Below the pieces are notes generated by a model. The model saw only the letters and a program-made list of their open reading frames with translations. It did not search any database and was not told the DNA's origin. Shown piece by piece: positions 5,662-6,359 of a stretch of DNA of 6,359 nucleotides. The DNA lies in NCBI GenBank assembly GCA_021786265.1, contig JAJYNP010000107.1, positions 1 through 6,359 of the forward strand. The letters are read 5' to 3'. Origin of the DNA: Chloroflexota bacterium. Its GTDB lineage: Bacteria > Chloroflexota > Limnocylindria > Limnocylindrales > CSP1-4. Position 1 is the first letter of the stretch; each line of letters begins with the position of its first letter. A program made the position numbers and the translations under genes.

Positions 5662-5691
5662 CGCCGCAGTCTAACCGGGTACGATCGCCGG
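5662..5691. promoter_or_regulatory. Divergent, probably leaderless promoter pair
   Basis: Only 30 bp separate the divergent starts. On the minus strand TAGACT (5668-5673) is followed by six bases and then ATG (5661). On the plus strand TACGAT (5680-5685) is followed by six bases and then GTG (5692). Both fit the TAnnnT -10 pattern and place the transcription start on the first base of the start codon. Neither gene has room for a normal ribosome binding site. No convincing -35 is visible; it would fall inside the opposite gene. Confidence 0.55.
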
Positions 5692-6359
5692 GTGACGTCC
5701 GCCCAACCGGCCTCGAGCCCGCGCCGGGTGGTAGCCCGGCCGGCGATCGTTGGCCGGCCGGCGATCGCCGCCTGGCTGGCGATCGTCGTCCTCGTCGTCT
5801 ACCTCGTCTTCATCGGGGGCGGCTTCCCGGGGATCTACCTCGTCCAGCTGCGGATCGTCAGCCTCGTCCTCATCGCGGCCGTCCTGGCGACCTGGCTCGC
5901 CTGGGCCTGGCGCCATCCCCACTGGCGGCCGAGGACGGTCATCTGGCCGGCGTTCGCCGTCTCGCTCGCGGTCTTCGCCGCCGGTACCGCCCTCTCGCCC
6001 ACCCCGCGCCTGGGGCTCGACTATCTCGCCTACTCGGTCCTCCTGACCGGTCTCTACCTCCTGCTCGTACGCCTCCAGGCGGACCCGTTCTTCCGCCTTC
6101 GCCTCGGCGCCCTGACCGTCGGGCTGACGGCGATGCTCTGCCTCACCTACATCGGCGTCGTCGTCTCGCGCTGGATCAACTGGTGGTCGCTCGTCGGGGC
6201 GATCGCGACGCCGCCGCTCCGGCCCTGGTTCGAGGGCCTCACGTTCGGCAACCCGAGCGCGGTCATGACGATGGCGCTCCTGCTCCTGGCGCCGGCGATC
6301 GCTCACCTGGGACTGGAGTCGCGGGGCAGTCGGGCGGCCGCGGCCACCCTCACGGTCCT
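5692..6359 (+). CDS. O-antigen ligase/polymerase-like polytopic membrane protein, N-terminal part
   Basis: The frame stays open to the right edge, giving 222 residues of an unfinished protein. After a short basic head there are hydrophobic segments at about 26-42, 52-72, 83-101, 108-126, 138-160 and 189-206. Loop residues include HPHWRP (75-80), LSPTPRLGLD (101-110), RWINWW (160-165) and LTFGNPSAVMTMALLLLAP (183-201). The spacing of spans and the F-G-N-P stretch opening a membrane segment resemble the Wzy/WaaL O-antigen ligase-polymerase superfamily, which moves or joins lipid-linked glycan chains on the outer face of the membrane. The defining C-terminal periplasmic loop is outside the window, so this is a tentative family call. 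GTG at 5692 is preferred because of the -10 box six bases before it; a GTG at 5728 is a weaker option. Confidence 0.65.
   Translation, partial: MTSAQPASSPRRVVARPAIVGRPAIAAWLAIVVLVVYLVFIGGGFPGIYLVQLRIVSLVLIAAVLATWLAWAWRHPHWRPRTVIWPAFAVSLAVFAAGTALSPTPRLGLDYLAYSVLLTGLYLLLVRLQADPFFRLRLGALTVGLTAMLCLTYIGVVVSRWINWWSLVGAIATPPLRPWFEGLTFGNPSAVMTMALLLLAPAIAHLGLESRGSRAAAATLTV
5737..5790 (+). repeat. Three 18-bp in-frame tandem repeats
   Basis: Three consecutive six-codon units encode RPAIVG, RPAIAA and WLAIVV. The first two share the 13-base core CGGCCGGCGATCG; the third is diverged. They sit at residues 16-33 of the ligase-like protein, at the cytoplasmic side of its first membrane segment. Confidence 0.6.

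Noticed and set aside
5671..6306. 211-residue minus-strand frame rich in Glu, Asp and Arg
   Set aside because: This is the antisense image of the hydrophobic plus-strand ligase-like protein, whose valine and leucine codons read as charged residues in reverse.
1..6359. tRNA, rRNA, insertion sequence ends or integrase genes
   Set aside because: No tRNA cloverleaf or CCA-type end, rRNA stretch, transposase motif or terminal inverted repeat was seen on reading either strand.

Overview
The window is very GC-rich with strongly G/C-ending codons, GTG and TTG starts alongside ATG, and almost no space between genes. That fits a high-GC bacterium; Chloroflexota or Actinomycetota is my best guess from the style of the membrane glycosyltransferases and the leaderless-type promoters. 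This is inference, and no marker gene settles it. Long arginine-rich or acidic open frames lie opposite the real genes and are GC-driven shadows.

Layout, left to right. On the minus strand, 1-421 is the N-terminal part of a polytopic GT87/DUF2029-like glycosyltransferase that leaves the window. It overlaps by ATGA the stop of a PIG-V/COG5542-like mannosyltransferase homologue (418-1572). Upstream of these are a short protein I do not recognise (1559-1960) and an excisionase-type helix-turn-helix protein (1911-2186), with a plausible promoter at 2223-2250. These four genes overlap and probably form one transcript.

Next is a complete RES-Xre type II toxin-antitoxin pair: an Xre/MbcA-type antitoxin (2935-3309) followed by a RES-domain toxin (ending at 2292). 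Its promoter (perfect -35 TTGACA) is overlaid by four 12-bp direct repeats at 3333-3380, a strong operator candidate. A 148-bp non-coding stretch separates this from a second minus-strand pair: a GT87/DUF2029-like protein (4798-5661) overlapping a GT39-like, ArnT-style membrane glycosyltransferase (3537-4805). The latter carries two mutually compensating frameshifts, so its middle 121 codons read out of frame.

On the right, a 30-bp gap (5662-5691) separates the 5661 gene from a divergent plus-strand polytopic protein resembling an O-antigen ligase/polymerase (5692 to window end). Both start codons lie six bases after a TAnnnT -10 motif, suggesting a two-way leaderless promoter.

The whole is a cell-surface glycan or lipid-linked glycosylation locus: four GT-C type membrane transferases, two of them paralogues at opposite ends, plus a ligase/polymerase-like protein. 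It is interrupted by a 1.75-kb block of toxin-antitoxin, DNA-binding and unknown genes that looks like an accessory insertion.
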